Shown here in pieces: positions 1 through 9,152 of a stretch of DNA of 64,000 bases. Within the stretch, counting starts at the first letter, position 1; every line of letters starts with the position of its first letter. Source of the DNA: Minwuia sp048007105 (GTDB lineage: Bacteria; Pseudomonadota; Alphaproteobacteria; Minwuiales; Minwuiaceae); the NCBI RefSeq assembly GCF_048007105.1, contig NZ_CP180352.1:1240001-1304000 (forward strand), given 5' to 3'. The translations under genes and the position numbers were made by a program. Under the pieces are notes generated by a model. The model saw only the letters and a list, made by a program, of their open reading frames with translations. It searched no databases and was not told the origin of the DNA.

Positions 1-4
1 TGGG

Positions 5-865
5 TCAGCCGGCCTCGTCGAGCCACTTGTTGAAGGCCGGCTTGCGCTTTTCCTTGAACGAGGCGATGCCTTCCCGCGAATCCGGATGGTGATCGGACAC
101 GGCGGTCTTGCCGGCGATGTCGTCCAGCGCCTGCAGCCAGTTCATCTCCGCGGCATTGTAGACCGACCGCTTCAGCAGCCGCATGGCGACCTGCGGACCT
201 TCGGCCATCTCGCGGGCCAGAGCCTCGGTGGCGTCCATCAGCGCGTCGGGGGCGACAACCTCGCCAACCAGTCCCAGTTCCTGGGCCTCGGCCGCCGGGA
301 CGATCTTCTTCCGCATCAGGAAGTCCATGGTCTTGGCCAGACCCATGTGCTGGACCAGCAGATACTGTCCGCCCTCGTCCGGCAGCAGCGCAAAGCGCAG
401 CGTGCCGCTGCCCAGCCGGGCCTCGGTCGAGGCGATGCGGAAGTCGCAGCTCAGCGCCAGCGAGAACCCGGTCTGGATGCAGACGCCGTTGATCGCGGCG
501 ATGGTGATCTTGTCCATCTCCCGGATGCGCGTGTTGAGCGCCTGGGAGACCGTGCGCAGCGCCGAATAGGTGCCGATGCCGGTGTCGTGGCCGCCGGGAA
601 TGAGCTTCACCTGGTTGTCGTCGCTCTCCCGGTCGAGCCGGGCGTAGCCCTTCAGATTGTCGCCGGCGGAGAAGCTGTCGCCGGAGCCGGTGAAGACGAT
701 CACCCGGACGGCGTTGTCCATCTGGGCCTCGGTCAGCGTCTCGATCAGGTCGCGTTTGACGACCGCTGTCATCCCGTTCTTCTGTTCCGGGCGGTTGAAC
801 CGGATCCAGAGAATCCCGGGATCGCTGATCCAGGTCTCGTAGCCCTTGAATGTGCCGGTGCGCAT
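5..865 (-). CDS. Enoyl-CoA hydratase/isomerase family protein
   Basis: A 286-residue crotonase-fold protein of normal family length. It probably hydrates or isomerises an acyl-CoA in fatty- or aromatic-acid breakdown in the cytoplasm. The first oxyanion-hole segment is FSAGDNLKG (residues 65-73). The second follows in the AINGVCIQTGFSLAL stretch, where the usual GG pair is TG. DEGG further on supplies one acidic residue near the active site, so the exact reaction is uncertain. The ATG at 865 is preceded by a GGGAGG ribosome site. The gene reads off toward the left edge, and its stop lies five bases from it. It is divergent from the DUF4345 gene. Substrate cannot be deduced. Confidence 0.85.
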   Translation of the reverse strand: MRTGTFKGYETWISDPGILWIRFNRPEQKNGMTAVVKRDLIETLTEAQMDNAVRVIVFTGSGDSFSAGDNLKGYARLDRESDDNQVKLIPGGHDTGIGTYSALRTVSQALNTRIREMDKITIAAINGVCIQTGFSLALSCDFRIASTEARLGSGTLRFALLPDEGGQYLLVQHMGLAKTMDFLMRKKIVPAAEAQELGLVGEVVAPDALMDATEALAREMAEGPQVAMRLLKRSVYNAAEMNWLQALDDIAGKTAVSDHHPDSREGIASFKEKRKPAFNKWLDEAG

Positions 866-952
866 GACAGTTCCCTCCCCGAAACCACATGTTCCTGATA
901 GCTTCGGGCGAATCTAGAGCATTCGGGGCCGCGACGCATCGGCGAACACCCG

Positions 953-1411
953 ATGGGCCATATGCAGCGGAGCAGCCACGTGAACATCCTGGCCAGCCGA
1001 CCGAGCCTGATCCTGTTCCGCGTCTTCATCACGGTCTGCGGCCTGATCGCCGTCTATTCGGGCATCGACATCGGCTTCGGCGGCCTGGCGTCGCTGGGCA
1101 TGCAAACCGGCGGCGAGTTCTTCGCCATCACCGATGCGGACAGGTTCTCGCAGCAGGACAATCACATCCGCTTCGTCGGCGGCGTCTGGCTCGGGCTGGG
1201 GTTCGTGATCCTGTTGTGCGCCGCCCGGCCGGGGCCGATGAAGAAGACCCTCTACGCCATCATCTTCGCCGTCTGGGTCGGCGGCATCGCGCGGCTGAGC
1301 ATCGGCGACATGGACGTCATCACCGGGCCCGACGCCATCGGTTCGGTACTGCTGGAAGTGGTCGGGATGCCGCTCGTCGCCCTGTGGCTGAGCCGGCTGC
1401 GGCTCGACTGA
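953..1411 (+). CDS. DUF4345 family membrane protein
   Basis: A 152-residue protein with about four hydrophobic segments (roughly residues 20-42, 66-86, 98-116 and 125-146), matching the small DUF4345 membrane family of unknown function. The conserved-looking FVGGVWLGLGF stretch in the second membrane segment is typical of that family. The first ATG at 953 is followed in frame by ATG at 962; neither has a strong ribosome site. It converges on ftsK: its TGA and the ftsK stop lie in one 6-bp inverted repeat (1406-1411 and 1415-1420, GACTGA/TCAGTC), so the two coding regions are only three bases apart. Confidence 0.7.
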   Translation: MGHMQRSSHVNILASRPSLILFRVFITVCGLIAVYSGIDIGFGGLASLGMQTGGEFFAITDADRFSQQDNHIRFVGGVWLGLGFVILLCAARPGPMKKTLYAIIFAVWVGGIARLSIGDMDVITGPDAIGSVLLEVVGMPLVALWLSRLRLD

Positions 1412-1414
1412 ACG

Positions 1415-3724
1415 TCAGTCCTCGTCAGGGTTGCGCAGCAGGACCTCGCGCTTGCCGACATGGTCGGCGGCCGAGACCATGCCTTCTTCTTCCATCTGCT
1501 CGATGATACGGGCGGCGCGGTTATAGCCGATCTTCAGCTGGCGCTGCACAAAGCTGGTCGAGGCCTTGCCCGACCGCGCCACGACCTCGACCGCCTGGTC
1601 GAACATCGGATCGTCTGATGAATTGCCGCCGCCCTCCATGCCGAAGCCGCCATCGCCTTCGCCCTCGGGCTCACGGGTGATGTCGTCCAGGTATTCCGGC
1701 TTGCCGGTCTTTGCGATCCACTTCGTGATCTTCTCGACATCGCCGTCGGAGACGAATGGGCCATGCACGCGGCCGACGCGGCTGCCGTTCGGCATGAACA
1801 GCATGTCGCCCTGTCCAAGCAGCTGCTCGGCGCCCTGCTCGCCCAGGATGGTGCGGCTGTCGATCTTGGAGGTGACCGAGAAGCTGATCCGGGTCGGGAA
1901 GTTGGCCTTGATGGTGCCGGTGATGACGTCGACCGAGGGCCGCTGCGTCGCCATGATCAGGTGAATGCCGGCGGCGCGGGCCATCTGCGCCAGCCGCTGG
2001 ATCGCGCCCTCGATCTCCTTGCCGGCGACCAGCATCAGGTCGGCCATCTCGTCGACGATGATGACGATCTGCGGCATCGGGCTGGTGTCCAGCGGCACGT
2101 CCTCGAAGGTCGCCTCGTCGGTCTCGGGATCGAAGCCGGTCTGCACCCGCTTGGACAGCTCCTCGCCGTTCTTCGCCGCTTCGGCGACGCGCTGGTTGAA
2201 GGCCGCGATGTTGCGGACGTTCAGGTCCGACATCTTGCGATAGCGCGCTTCCATCTCCTTCACCGCCCATTTCAGCGCGACGACGGCCTTCTTCGGGTCG
2301 GTGACGACCGGGGTCAGCAGATGCGGAATGCCTTCGTAGACCGACAGTTCCAGCATCTTCGGGTCGATCATGATCATGCGGCACTGGTCCGGGGTCAGCC
2401 GGTAGAGCAGCGACAGGATCATGGTGTTGATGCCGACCGACTTGCCCGAGCCGGTGGTCCCCGCGATCAGCAGGTGGGGCATCTTGGCGAGATCCGCGAA
2501 GACCGGATCGCCGCCGATATCCTTGCCCAGCGCCAGGGTCAGCGTGCCCTTGTGCGATTCGAACTCGGCCGAAGCCAGCATCTCGCGCAGGAAGACGATC
2601 TCGCGGGTGTTGTTCGGCAATTCGATGCCGAGCGCGTCGCGGCCCGGCACCACGGCGACGCGGGCCGAGATCGCGCTCATCGAGCGGGCGATGTCGTCGG
2701 CGAGGCCGATCACGCGGGAGGACTTCGTGCCCGGCGCGGGCTTGAGTTCGTAGAGGGTCACGACCGGGCCAGGGCGGACATCGGTGATCTCGCCCTTCAC
2801 GCCGAAATCGTCAAGCACGCTTTCCAGCATCCGGGCGTTCTGTTCCAGGGCCTCGGCGCTGGCCCGTTCGGGGTAGTCGTCGGCAGTGGGTTCGTAGAGC
2901 AGTGAGAGCGGCGGCAGCTGCGGCTCTTCCTTCTCCGCGTCGGGCTGCAGGGCCAGTTCCGGCTGGCGTTCCTTCTCGGCCCGGACACCGGGCTTCGGCT
3001 TCGCGGCCTTCGCCTTCACCCGCTTCTCGGCGCGGGTCTGCTTCGGCTTCTGCGGTTTCGACCGCGGTTCGGCCTTCGCCGTGCCGTCGGTCTCCGCGGC
3101 ATCGTCGTCGTCATCCTCGGCGGACGGGCGGCGGAAAAAGACGGTCACCGGCAGCGCCATCCAGCCCGGCGGTACCGCCGAGGCCCAGGCCAGCATGATC
3201 AGGCCCGACAGAACCAGCAGGGCGCCGGCCACGGGCGCGATCCAGGCGATGCCTTCCGGCGCGAGACCCGCCATCAGCGATCCGGCTGAACCGAGCACGC
3301 CGCCGAACTGGGTCGCCCCGAAGCCGGCCATGTCCGAGGCCGCGCCGAGCCCGAAGGCGGCAACGCCCGTTCCGGCCAGAGCGAAGACGGCGCGGCGGCG
3401 CGGCCGAGCGGCCGGACGGTGCGCCGCGACACGGATGCCGAGGCAGAACGGCACGACGAACAGCAGCAGCGTCACCGGCCCGGCGGCCTGCAGCATCAGG
3501 TCGGCGAAGATGGCGCCGGGTGCGCCGAGCCAGTTGGCGACGGCGCCATCTGTGGCGCGGTTCCAGCTGGGATCGGCGGCGTCGTGGCTGGCGATGGCCA
3601 GCAGCGCCGCGAGCGACAGGGCAGCGATCAACAGCCCGCCCGTCTCCACCGCGCGGCGGCGCAGGAAGCGTTTCAGCTCCGGCGGGGCGAAAGAGATCGA
3701 ACGGCCTGCATCCGTGCTCGACAT
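1415..3724 (-). CDS. ftsK: DNA translocase FtsK/SpoIIIE
   Basis: A 769-residue DNA translocase that pumps the chromosome terminus across the closing septum and activates XerCD recombination. Order: four N-terminal membrane segments within about residues 27-195; a charged Lys/Glu/Pro-rich linker (about 200-275); the alpha/beta motor with Walker A GTTGSGKSVG near residue 425 and Walker B IVIIVDEMADLM near 555; and a C-terminal winged-helix gamma domain (last 65 residues) that reads KOPS-type sequences. The linker is short, as in alphaproteobacteria. The ATG at 3724 has GGAG seven bases upstream, inside the end of the preceding aminotransferase gene. The four-base gap indicates one transcript. 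Confidence 0.95.
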   Translation of the reverse strand: MSSTDAGRSISFAPPELKRFLRRRAVETGGLLIAALSLAALLAIASHDAADPSWNRATDGAVANWLGAPGAIFADLMLQAAGPVTLLLFVVPFCLGIRVAAHRPAARPRRRAVFALAGTGVAAFGLGAASDMAGFGATQFGGVLGSAGSLMAGLAPEGIAWIAPVAGALLVLSGLIMLAWASAVPPGWMALPVTVFFRRPSAEDDDDDAAETDGTAKAEPRSKPQKPKQTRAEKRVKAKAAKPKPGVRAEKERQPELALQPDAEKEEPQLPPLSLLYEPTADDYPERASAEALEQNARMLESVLDDFGVKGEITDVRPGPVVTLYELKPAPGTKSSRVIGLADDIARSMSAISARVAVVPGRDALGIELPNNTREIVFLREMLASAEFESHKGTLTLALGKDIGGDPVFADLAKMPHLLIAGTTGSGKSVGINTMILSLLYRLTPDQCRMIMIDPKMLELSVYEGIPHLLTPVVTDPKKAVVALKWAVKEMEARYRKMSDLNVRNIAAFNQRVAEAAKNGEELSKRVQTGFDPETDEATFEDVPLDTSPMPQIVIIVDEMADLMLVAGKEIEGAIQRLAQMARAAGIHLIMATQRPSVDVITGTIKANFPTRISFSVTSKIDSRTILGEQGAEQLLGQGDMLFMPNGSRVGRVHGPFVSDGDVEKITKWIAKTGKPEYLDDITREPEGEGDGGFGMEGGGNSSDDPMFDQAVEVVARSGKASTSFVQRQLKIGYNRAARIIEQMEEEGMVSAADHVGKREVLLRNPDED

Positions 3725-3728
3725 GTAC

Positions 3729-4916
3729 CTACTCCATCAGTGCCGCGATCGCGGTCAGCGCCTTCCGCACCGTCGCCTCGTCATGGACCAGCGCCACGCG
3801 GACAAAGGGCTGGCCGGGATTGCCGGCGGCCTCGTCGCGGGCGAGGTAGCCGCCCGGCAGCACGCGGACGCCCGAGGCTTCCCAGAGCTTCTTTGCGAAG
3901 GCCTCGCCGTCGCCGACGTCGAGCCAGAGAAAGAATCCGCCGGCGGGCCGGAAATAGCCGCGCCTGTTGCCCAGCGTCTCGTCGGCGATATCGAACAGCC
4001 GCCTGTAATGCGCCCGGATCCCCTCGACATGCGCCTCGTCCCGCCAGAGGGCGGTCGATGCGGCCGCGACAGGGTTGGGCAGCGGCGCGCCGCCGAAGCT
4101 GCGGAGCTTGCCGAAGCGCGCCACCAGGTCCCGGTCGCCGGCCATGAAGCCCGAACGCAGGCCCGGCGCGCTGGACCGCTTGGACAGGGAATGGAAGACG
4201 ACCAGATTGGCGAACCGTTCCGGTGTGGCCGCCGCAATCTGCAGCCCGCCCGGCGGAGGCGTCTCGTCGTAGATCTCGGCGTAGCACTCATCGAGGGCGA
4301 GGACGATGTTGTTGGCCCGCGCGATTTCCAGCGCCTTCTCGAGATAGGCCTCGTCCGCCATCGAGCCCTGCGGATTGGCCGGCGTGCAGACATACATCAG
4401 CACCGCGCGGTGCAGCGTCTCCCGGTCCAGCGCCTCCAGATCGGGCAGGAAGCCATTATCGGCGATCGCCGGCATCAGTCCGACCTCGGCGCCGGCCATC
4501 ACGGCGGCGCCCATATAGCACTGGTAGAAGGGGTTCGGGACCAGCACCAGGGGCCGCGTCGCCGCGCGCACGGCGGGCACCACCAGGTTGGCGATCTGGA
4601 ACAGCCCCTCGCGGGTGCCGTTCAGCGGCATGATCTCGCTCTCCGGATCCATCGCGGCGTCGCCTGTCAGGCCGTAGCGCCGGTCGAGCCAGTCGGCGAT
4701 GGCGCCGCGCAGTTCCGGCGTCGAGTTCGCGGGCGGGTATTTGCCCCATCCGGCGGTGTCGGACGCCAGCCCTTCGGTCAGAAGCGTGGGCGGGCCCATC
4801 TGCGGTTCGCCCAGCGCGAAATTCAGCATCGGACCGCCGCCTTCGGTCCCGTCGAGCAGGTTCCGGAGTCGCTGGAACGGATAATCCGTCAGTTCGTCGA
4901 GGCGTGCATTGGTCAT
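3729..4916 (-). CDS. PLP aminotransferase, DapC-like (succinyldiaminopimelate transaminase)
   Basis: A 395-residue class I/II fold-type I aminotransferase. The N-terminus (DYPFQRLRNLLDG, then LNFALGEPQMGPP) matches the DapC-type succinyldiaminopimelate transaminases of lysine and peptidoglycan-precursor synthesis. The PLP lysine lies in FHSLSKRSSAPGLRSG, and NGTREGLFQ and the Asp/Tyr pair ALDECYAEIY form the cofactor pocket. It lies directly upstream of ftsK with a four-base gap. No clear ribosome site precedes the ATG at 4916. It is divergent from typA over a 147-bp region. DapC versus a related N-acyl-aminotransferase is not provable here. Confidence 0.8.
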   Translation of the reverse strand: MTNARLDELTDYPFQRLRNLLDGTEGGGPMLNFALGEPQMGPPTLLTEGLASDTAGWGKYPPANSTPELRGAIADWLDRRYGLTGDAAMDPESEIMPLNGTREGLFQIANLVVPAVRAATRPLVLVPNPFYQCYMGAAVMAGAEVGLMPAIADNGFLPDLEALDRETLHRAVLMYVCTPANPQGSMADEAYLEKALEIARANNIVLALDECYAEIYDETPPPGGLQIAAATPERFANLVVFHSLSKRSSAPGLRSGFMAGDRDLVARFGKLRSFGGAPLPNPVAAASTALWRDEAHVEGIRAHYRRLFDIADETLGNRRGYFRPAGGFFLWLDVGDGEAFAKKLWEASGVRVLPGGYLARDEAAGNPGQPFVRVALVHDEATVRKALTAIAALME

Positions 4917-5019
4917 GGCGCGGCGGCGAGCGAATCAGTGCAGAGAAAAAGACTCAGGCAGATTAGTGGGTTGGGAACATTTCCGCAACTTGTCTGTGAA
5001 AGGTTGGGCCGGTCCCGAT

Positions 5020-5042
5020 ATGTTGCATTGCCGTTGCAACAT
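5020..5042. promoter_or_regulatory. Perfect 8-bp inverted repeat in the dapC-typA divergent region
   Basis: ATGTTGCA, a seven-base spacer, then TGCAACAT, ending 21 bases before the typA start codon. It could be a regulator-binding dyad or a stem-loop in the typA 5' leader. There is no T-run, so a terminator is unlikely. Confidence 0.4.
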
Positions 5043-5063
5043 TCCCCCTGTAGAAGGCGCGCC

Positions 5064-6890
5064 ATGGAAAACATGCCGCGCCGCAACATAGCCATCATCG
5101 CCCACGTCGATCACGGCAAGACCACGCTGGTCGACGCCCTGTTCCGCCAGTCCGGAACCGTGAAGGCGCATCAGCAACTCGCCGAACGGGCGATGGACTC
5201 CAACGACCTGGAGAAGGAGCGGGGAATCACCATCCTCGCCAAGTGCACCTCGGTCGTCTGGAACGGGACCCGCATCAACATCGTCGACACGCCCGGCCAC
5301 GCCGATTTCGGCGGCGAGGTGGAGCGCATCCTGTCGATGGTCGACGGCGTCATCCTGCTGGTCGACGCCGCCGAGGGCCCGATGCCGCAGACCAAGTTCG
5401 TCACCTCGAAGGCGCTCGGCCTGGGGCTGAAGCCCATCGTCGTGGTCAACAAGATCGACCGCCAGGACGCCCGTCCCGACGAGGTGCACGAGGAGGTCTT
5501 CGACCTGTTCGCGGCGCTGGACGCCAATGACGAACAGCTCGATTTCCCGATGCTCTACGCCGTCGGCCGCGACGGCTGGGCGTCGGAGGACCCGAGCGCC
5601 GGCGGCGGCGACCTGACGCCGCTGTTCGAGCTGATCCTGCGCCACGTGCCGGAGCCGGCGGGCGATCCGTCGAAGCCGTTCCGCATGCTGGCCAGCCTGC
5701 TAGACGCCGACCCGTTCCTGGGCCGAACGCTGACCGGCAAGGTCTATGACGGTACCATCCGTCCGAATTCGACGATCCGCGCCATCGACCGCAACGGCAA
5801 GCCGGTCGAGACCATCCGCGTGACCAAGCTGCTCAGCTTCGACGGGCTGGAGCGAAAGCCGGTCGAGGAAGCCCGCGCTGGCGACATCATCGCCATTGCC
5901 GGCGTCACGGCGGCGGGCGTCTCCAACACGCTCTGCGATCCGTCGGTCACCGACGCCATTGACGCGCAGCCGGTCGATCCGCCGACGCTGGCGGTCACCT
6001 TCGGAATCAACGATTCCCCGCTGGCGGGCCGCGACGGCTCCAAGGTGCAGTCCCGCGTCATCCGCGAGCGGCTGTTGAAGGAAGCCGAGGGCAATGTCGC
6101 CATCCGCGTCACCGAGACCGCGGACAAGGACGCCTACGAGGTCGCGGGCCGCGGCGAGCTGCAGCTCGGCGTGCTGATCGAGACCATGCGCCGGGAGGGC
6201 TTCGAGCTGTCGATCAGCCGCCCGCGTGTCCTGTTCCGCGAGGACGAGGAAGGCACCCGCGTCGAACCGATCGAGGAGGTCGTGATCGACCTCGACGACG
6301 AGTTTTCGGGCGTGGTCGTGGAAAAGATGGCGGCGCGCAAGGGTGAGATGACCGACATGCGCCCCTCCGGCGAAGGCCGTACGCGCATCACCTTCCGCGC
6401 ACCGTCGCGTGGCCTGATCGGCTATCACGGCGAGTTCCTGACCGACACGCGGGGCACCGGCATCATGAACCGTGTCTTCCACAGCTTCGCGCCGTGGAAG
6501 GGGCCGATCCAGGGCCGCCGCAACGGCGTGCTGATCAGCCTGGAGAACGGCAAGGCCGTTCCCTACGCGCTGTGGAACCTCGAGGAGCGCGGGGTGTTGT
6601 TCGTGGGACCGGGCGAGGAGCTGTATGACGGCATGGTCATCGGCGAGAACGCCAAGAACAACGATCTGGAAGTGAACCCGCTGAAGGGCAAGAAGCTCAC
6701 CAATATCCGCGCCGCAGGCAAGGATGACGCGGTGCTGTTGACGCCGCCCCGGAAGATGACGCTGGAACAGGCCATCGCCTATATCGACGATGACGAACTG
6801 GTCGAGGTGACGCCGAACCATATCCGGCTGCGCAAGCGCTTCCTGGACCGCCATGAGCGCAAGAAGAACGAGCGCCGCGCGGCATCCTGA
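5064..6890 (+). CDS. typA: Ribosome-associated GTPase TypA/BipA
   Basis: A 608-residue translational GTPase that binds the 70S ribosome and affects subunit assembly and stress or cold adaptation. G1 is AHVDHGKTT (residues 12-20), G2 lies in the ERGITI region, G3 is DTPGHADF, and G4 is NKIDR. Elongation-factor domains II, III and V follow, then the BipA-specific C-terminal domain. The length is typical. The true start is the ATG at 5064: upstream in-frame codons run antisense through dapC and ftsK and are not coding. A dyad at 5020-5042 sits in its leader. Confidence 0.96.
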   Translation: MENMPRRNIAIIAHVDHGKTTLVDALFRQSGTVKAHQQLAERAMDSNDLEKERGITILAKCTSVVWNGTRINIVDTPGHADFGGEVERILSMVDGVILLVDAAEGPMPQTKFVTSKALGLGLKPIVVVNKIDRQDARPDEVHEEVFDLFAALDANDEQLDFPMLYAVGRDGWASEDPSAGGGDLTPLFELILRHVPEPAGDPSKPFRMLASLLDADPFLGRTLTGKVYDGTIRPNSTIRAIDRNGKPVETIRVTKLLSFDGLERKPVEEARAGDIIAIAGVTAAGVSNTLCDPSVTDAIDAQPVDPPTLAVTFGINDSPLAGRDGSKVQSRVIRERLLKEAEGNVAIRVTETADKDAYEVAGRGELQLGVLIETMRREGFELSISRPRVLFREDEEGTRVEPIEEVVIDLDDEFSGVVVEKMAARKGEMTDMRPSGEGRTRITFRAPSRGLIGYHGEFLTDTRGTGIMNRVFHSFAPWKGPIQGRRNGVLISLENGKAVPYALWNLEERGVLFVGPGEELYDGMVIGENAKNNDLEVNPLKGKKLTNIRAAGKDDAVLLTPPRKMTLEQAIAYIDDDELVEVTPNHIRLRKRFLDRHERKKNERRAAS

Positions 6891-6955
6891 CCCCTGCCCG
6901 GACGCGCAGCCGCCGCTCGTGGTAGGCTGACCGGACCCGAACGGAGGACAGCACG

Positions 6956-7798
6956 ATGACTGGACTGACCGAAGCCGGCCGGGACGTGGTCCGCCAGGCG
7001 GCGGACCGTCACGGCGTCAGCGCCGAAACCGCCGAAGCCATGCTGCATGCGGTTATCCGCGGCAACGGCACCATGGCGCAGTTCAACATTCCCGAACTGG
7101 GCGGCAGCGGCCAGTGGCTGGCCGGCGGCATGACCATGGTCGGCGACATGTTCAACTACGGCCTGCAGGCGAAGGTATCCAACCTCTGCCAGGATCTGGC
7201 GCAGTCGATGAACGGCCCGCGCCTGATCGAACAGCCGCCTGCGGGTACGTTCGGCAGTTCGCAGGGCTGGTGGCCCGAGGAATTGGGCCAGCCCAGCTCG
7301 ACCGGCAGCCAGAACGACATCGCCTATGCCGTCTTCCCGTCGTCGCGGCGGCTGGCCATCCGCTATGGCGGTCGGGTGCACCTGTTCGACACGAAGGATC
7401 ACATGATCGGCGGGGTCTCCCAGAGCCAGCAGGGCGGCGGGCTGTCGGCGCTCAGCTTCCAGAGCCAGTACGGCACGCTCTCGGTCGTCGAGCTGCCCCG
7501 CGCCAGCGAGCCGGAAGAGACAGAGAAACCCGTGGCGCCGGAAGCGGTCGAGCCTGCGGATGCGGCGGTGAAGCCGGAGGCGGCGACCGTTGAACCGGAG
7601 CCGCACGAGCCGGAACCGGCCTCCGAAGCCGTGCCGCCAGCACCATCGCCGGCCCCGGCGGCAGCGCCTGCGGTCTCCGGCGGCGATGTCGACGCCATCC
7701 TGAACACCATCGAACGGCTGGCCTCACTGCGCGACAAGGGTGCGCTGACCGAGGCCGAGTACGACGCCAAGAAGGCGGAGCTGCTCGCCCGCATCTGA
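6956..7798 (+). CDS. SHOCT-domain protein of unknown function
   Basis: A 280-residue protein. Residues 1 to about 180 form an uncharacterised domain rich in Gly and Ser, with the repeated motif SQ-Q-GG. A Pro/Glu/Ala-rich linker (about 183-240) follows. The last 35 residues (DAILNTIERLASLRDKGALTEAEYDAKKAELLARI region) are a typical SHOCT oligomerisation motif: a short helix, G-x-L-T-x-x-E-Y/F, and a Lys-rich helix. No signal peptide or membrane segment is visible, so it is probably cytoplasmic. GGAGG precedes the ATG. It stands alone between typA and an FAD oxidoreductase, and its function is unknown. Confidence 0.7.
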   Translation: MTGLTEAGRDVVRQAADRHGVSAETAEAMLHAVIRGNGTMAQFNIPELGGSGQWLAGGMTMVGDMFNYGLQAKVSNLCQDLAQSMNGPRLIEQPPAGTFGSSQGWWPEELGQPSSTGSQNDIAYAVFPSSRRLAIRYGGRVHLFDTKDHMIGGVSQSQQGGGLSALSFQSQYGTLSVVELPRASEPEETEKPVAPEAVEPADAAVKPEAATVEPEPHEPEPASEAVPPAPSPAPAAAPAVSGGDVDAILNTIERLASLRDKGALTEAEYDAKKAELLARI

Positions 7799-7799
7799 C

Positions 7800-7819
7800 G
7801 CTTCCGGTGGACCGGAAGC
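7800..7819 (+). terminator. Hairpin after the SHOCT gene
   Basis: GCTTCCGGT-GG-ACCGGAAGC, a perfect nine-base-pair stem beginning two bases after the stop codon. No T-run follows, so it is at best a weak intrinsic terminator or a 3'-end stabilising hairpin. Confidence 0.45.
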
Positions 7820-7853
7820 TCTGAAAGGATGGGCCGTCCGGAACGGAGGGCCC

Positions 7854-9152
7854 ATGTCCGACACACGATCCATCCCGAAGGAAGCCGACGTCGTCGTCAT
7901 TGGCGCCGGTATCCATGGCACGGCGACGGCTTACTATCTCACCCACCGCAACATGAACGTGGTGGTCTGCGAGAAGGGCCGCATCGCCGGCGAGCAGTCG
8001 AGCCGCAACTGGGGCTTCGTGCGCCAGCAGGGGCGCGATCCGGCGGAAATTCCGCTGATGATGGAGGCCAACGGGATCTGGCGCGGGCTGGAGCGGGAAC
8101 TGAACGCCGATCTGGAATGGACCGTCGGCGGCAACATGGTCGTCTTCCGCACCGGGGAAGAGCGGGCCATGTTCGAGCGCTGGATGGAGCACGCGAAGGG
8201 CGCCGGTCTCGACAGCCGCATCATCGACAGGTCAGAAGTGGAGCGCATCGTGCCGGGGACGACGCTGGGTGAACTCGGCGCGATCTACACCGCCTCCGAC
8301 GGCCATGCGGAACCGGCCAAGGCGACGCCGGCGCTGGCGCGCGCCGCAGAAGGGCGCGGCGCGACCTTCCTGGAGAACTGCGCCGTCTTCAGGGTGCTGA
8401 CCGAGGGCGGGCACGTCTCCGGCGTGATGACCGAGCATGGCGAGATCCGCGCGCCGGTCGTGGTGCTGGCCACCGGGGCCTGGTCGTCGAAGATGCTGAG
8501 CCATCTGGGGCTGAAGTTCCCGCAGGTCTGGATCAAGGGCTCGGTCGGTCGGACGGAGCCTGTCGCGCCGATCTCCGAGTCGGCGGTCTGGGGCGGCGTC
8601 GCCTTCCGCCAGCGCCAGGACGGTTCGATCAACTTCGCCGTCCGCTCATCCGACGCCGATCTGATGATGCAGACCGTGCTGCATGGGCGGCACTTCTTCG
8701 GCGTCGGCAAGCAGCACATGCGCGATTTCCGCATCCGCTTCCGCCGCATCCTGTTCGACACCGCGATGGGGCATTTCTCGGAGCGCGCGCTGGCGCGGGA
8801 GCTGACCCGCTACCGCACGCTGGACCCGGAGCCGAACCACGCAGTGCTCGCCGCCGCGCTGACCGATCTGAAGCGCGCGATCCCTGCGGTCGGCGAGGCG
8901 GCGACGGCGAAGAGCTGGGCCGGCTATATCGACATGACCCCCGACCTGCTGCCGGTGATCGAGGCGCAGGAGAACCCGCGCGGCCTCATCCTGGCGACAG
9001 GCTTTTCCGGCCATGGCTTCGGCATGGGTCCCATCGTCGGCAAGCTGGTGGCGCAGATCATCGCCGTCGGCCAGCCCTCGCTCGACCTCTCCGCCTTCCG
9101 CTTCAGCCGCTTCCACGACGGCACGGACCTGACGGCGGGGACGGCGGTGTAG
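7854..9152 (+). CDS. FAD-dependent amino-acid oxidoreductase (DAO family, sarcosine-oxidase beta-like)
   Basis: A 432-residue DAO-fold flavoenzyme. The dinucleotide-binding motif VVIGAGIHGTATAYYL is at residues 13-28. SSRNWGFVRQQGRD resembles the flavin-attachment loop of sarcosine and dimethylglycine oxidases. The FAD C-terminal motif GFSGHGFGMGPIVGKL lies near residue 385. It probably oxidises an N-methyl or secondary amino acid such as sarcosine. The companion sarcosine-oxidase subunits are absent nearby, so a monomeric enzyme or other partners elsewhere are possible. GGAGG lies four bases before the ATG. An SHMT-family gene lies beyond an AT-rich insert, which would fit one-carbon or glycine metabolism. 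Confidence 0.8.
   Translation: MSDTRSIPKEADVVVIGAGIHGTATAYYLTHRNMNVVVCEKGRIAGEQSSRNWGFVRQQGRDPAEIPLMMEANGIWRGLERELNADLEWTVGGNMVVFRTGEERAMFERWMEHAKGAGLDSRIIDRSEVERIVPGTTLGELGAIYTASDGHAEPAKATPALARAAEGRGATFLENCAVFRVLTEGGHVSGVMTEHGEIRAPVVVLATGAWSSKMLSHLGLKFPQVWIKGSVGRTEPVAPISESAVWGGVAFRQRQDGSINFAVRSSDADLMMQTVLHGRHFFGVGKQHMRDFRIRFRRILFDTAMGHFSERALARELTRYRTLDPEPNHAVLAAALTDLKRAIPAVGEAATAKSWAGYIDMTPDLLPVIEAQENPRGLILATGFSGHGFGMGPIVGKLVAQIIAVGQPSLDLSAFRFSRFHDGTDLTAGTAV

Noticed and set aside
3081..5063. Long in-frame extension upstream of typA
   Set aside because: It runs antisense through dapC and ftsK and has low-complexity composition; BipA begins at the ATG at 5064.
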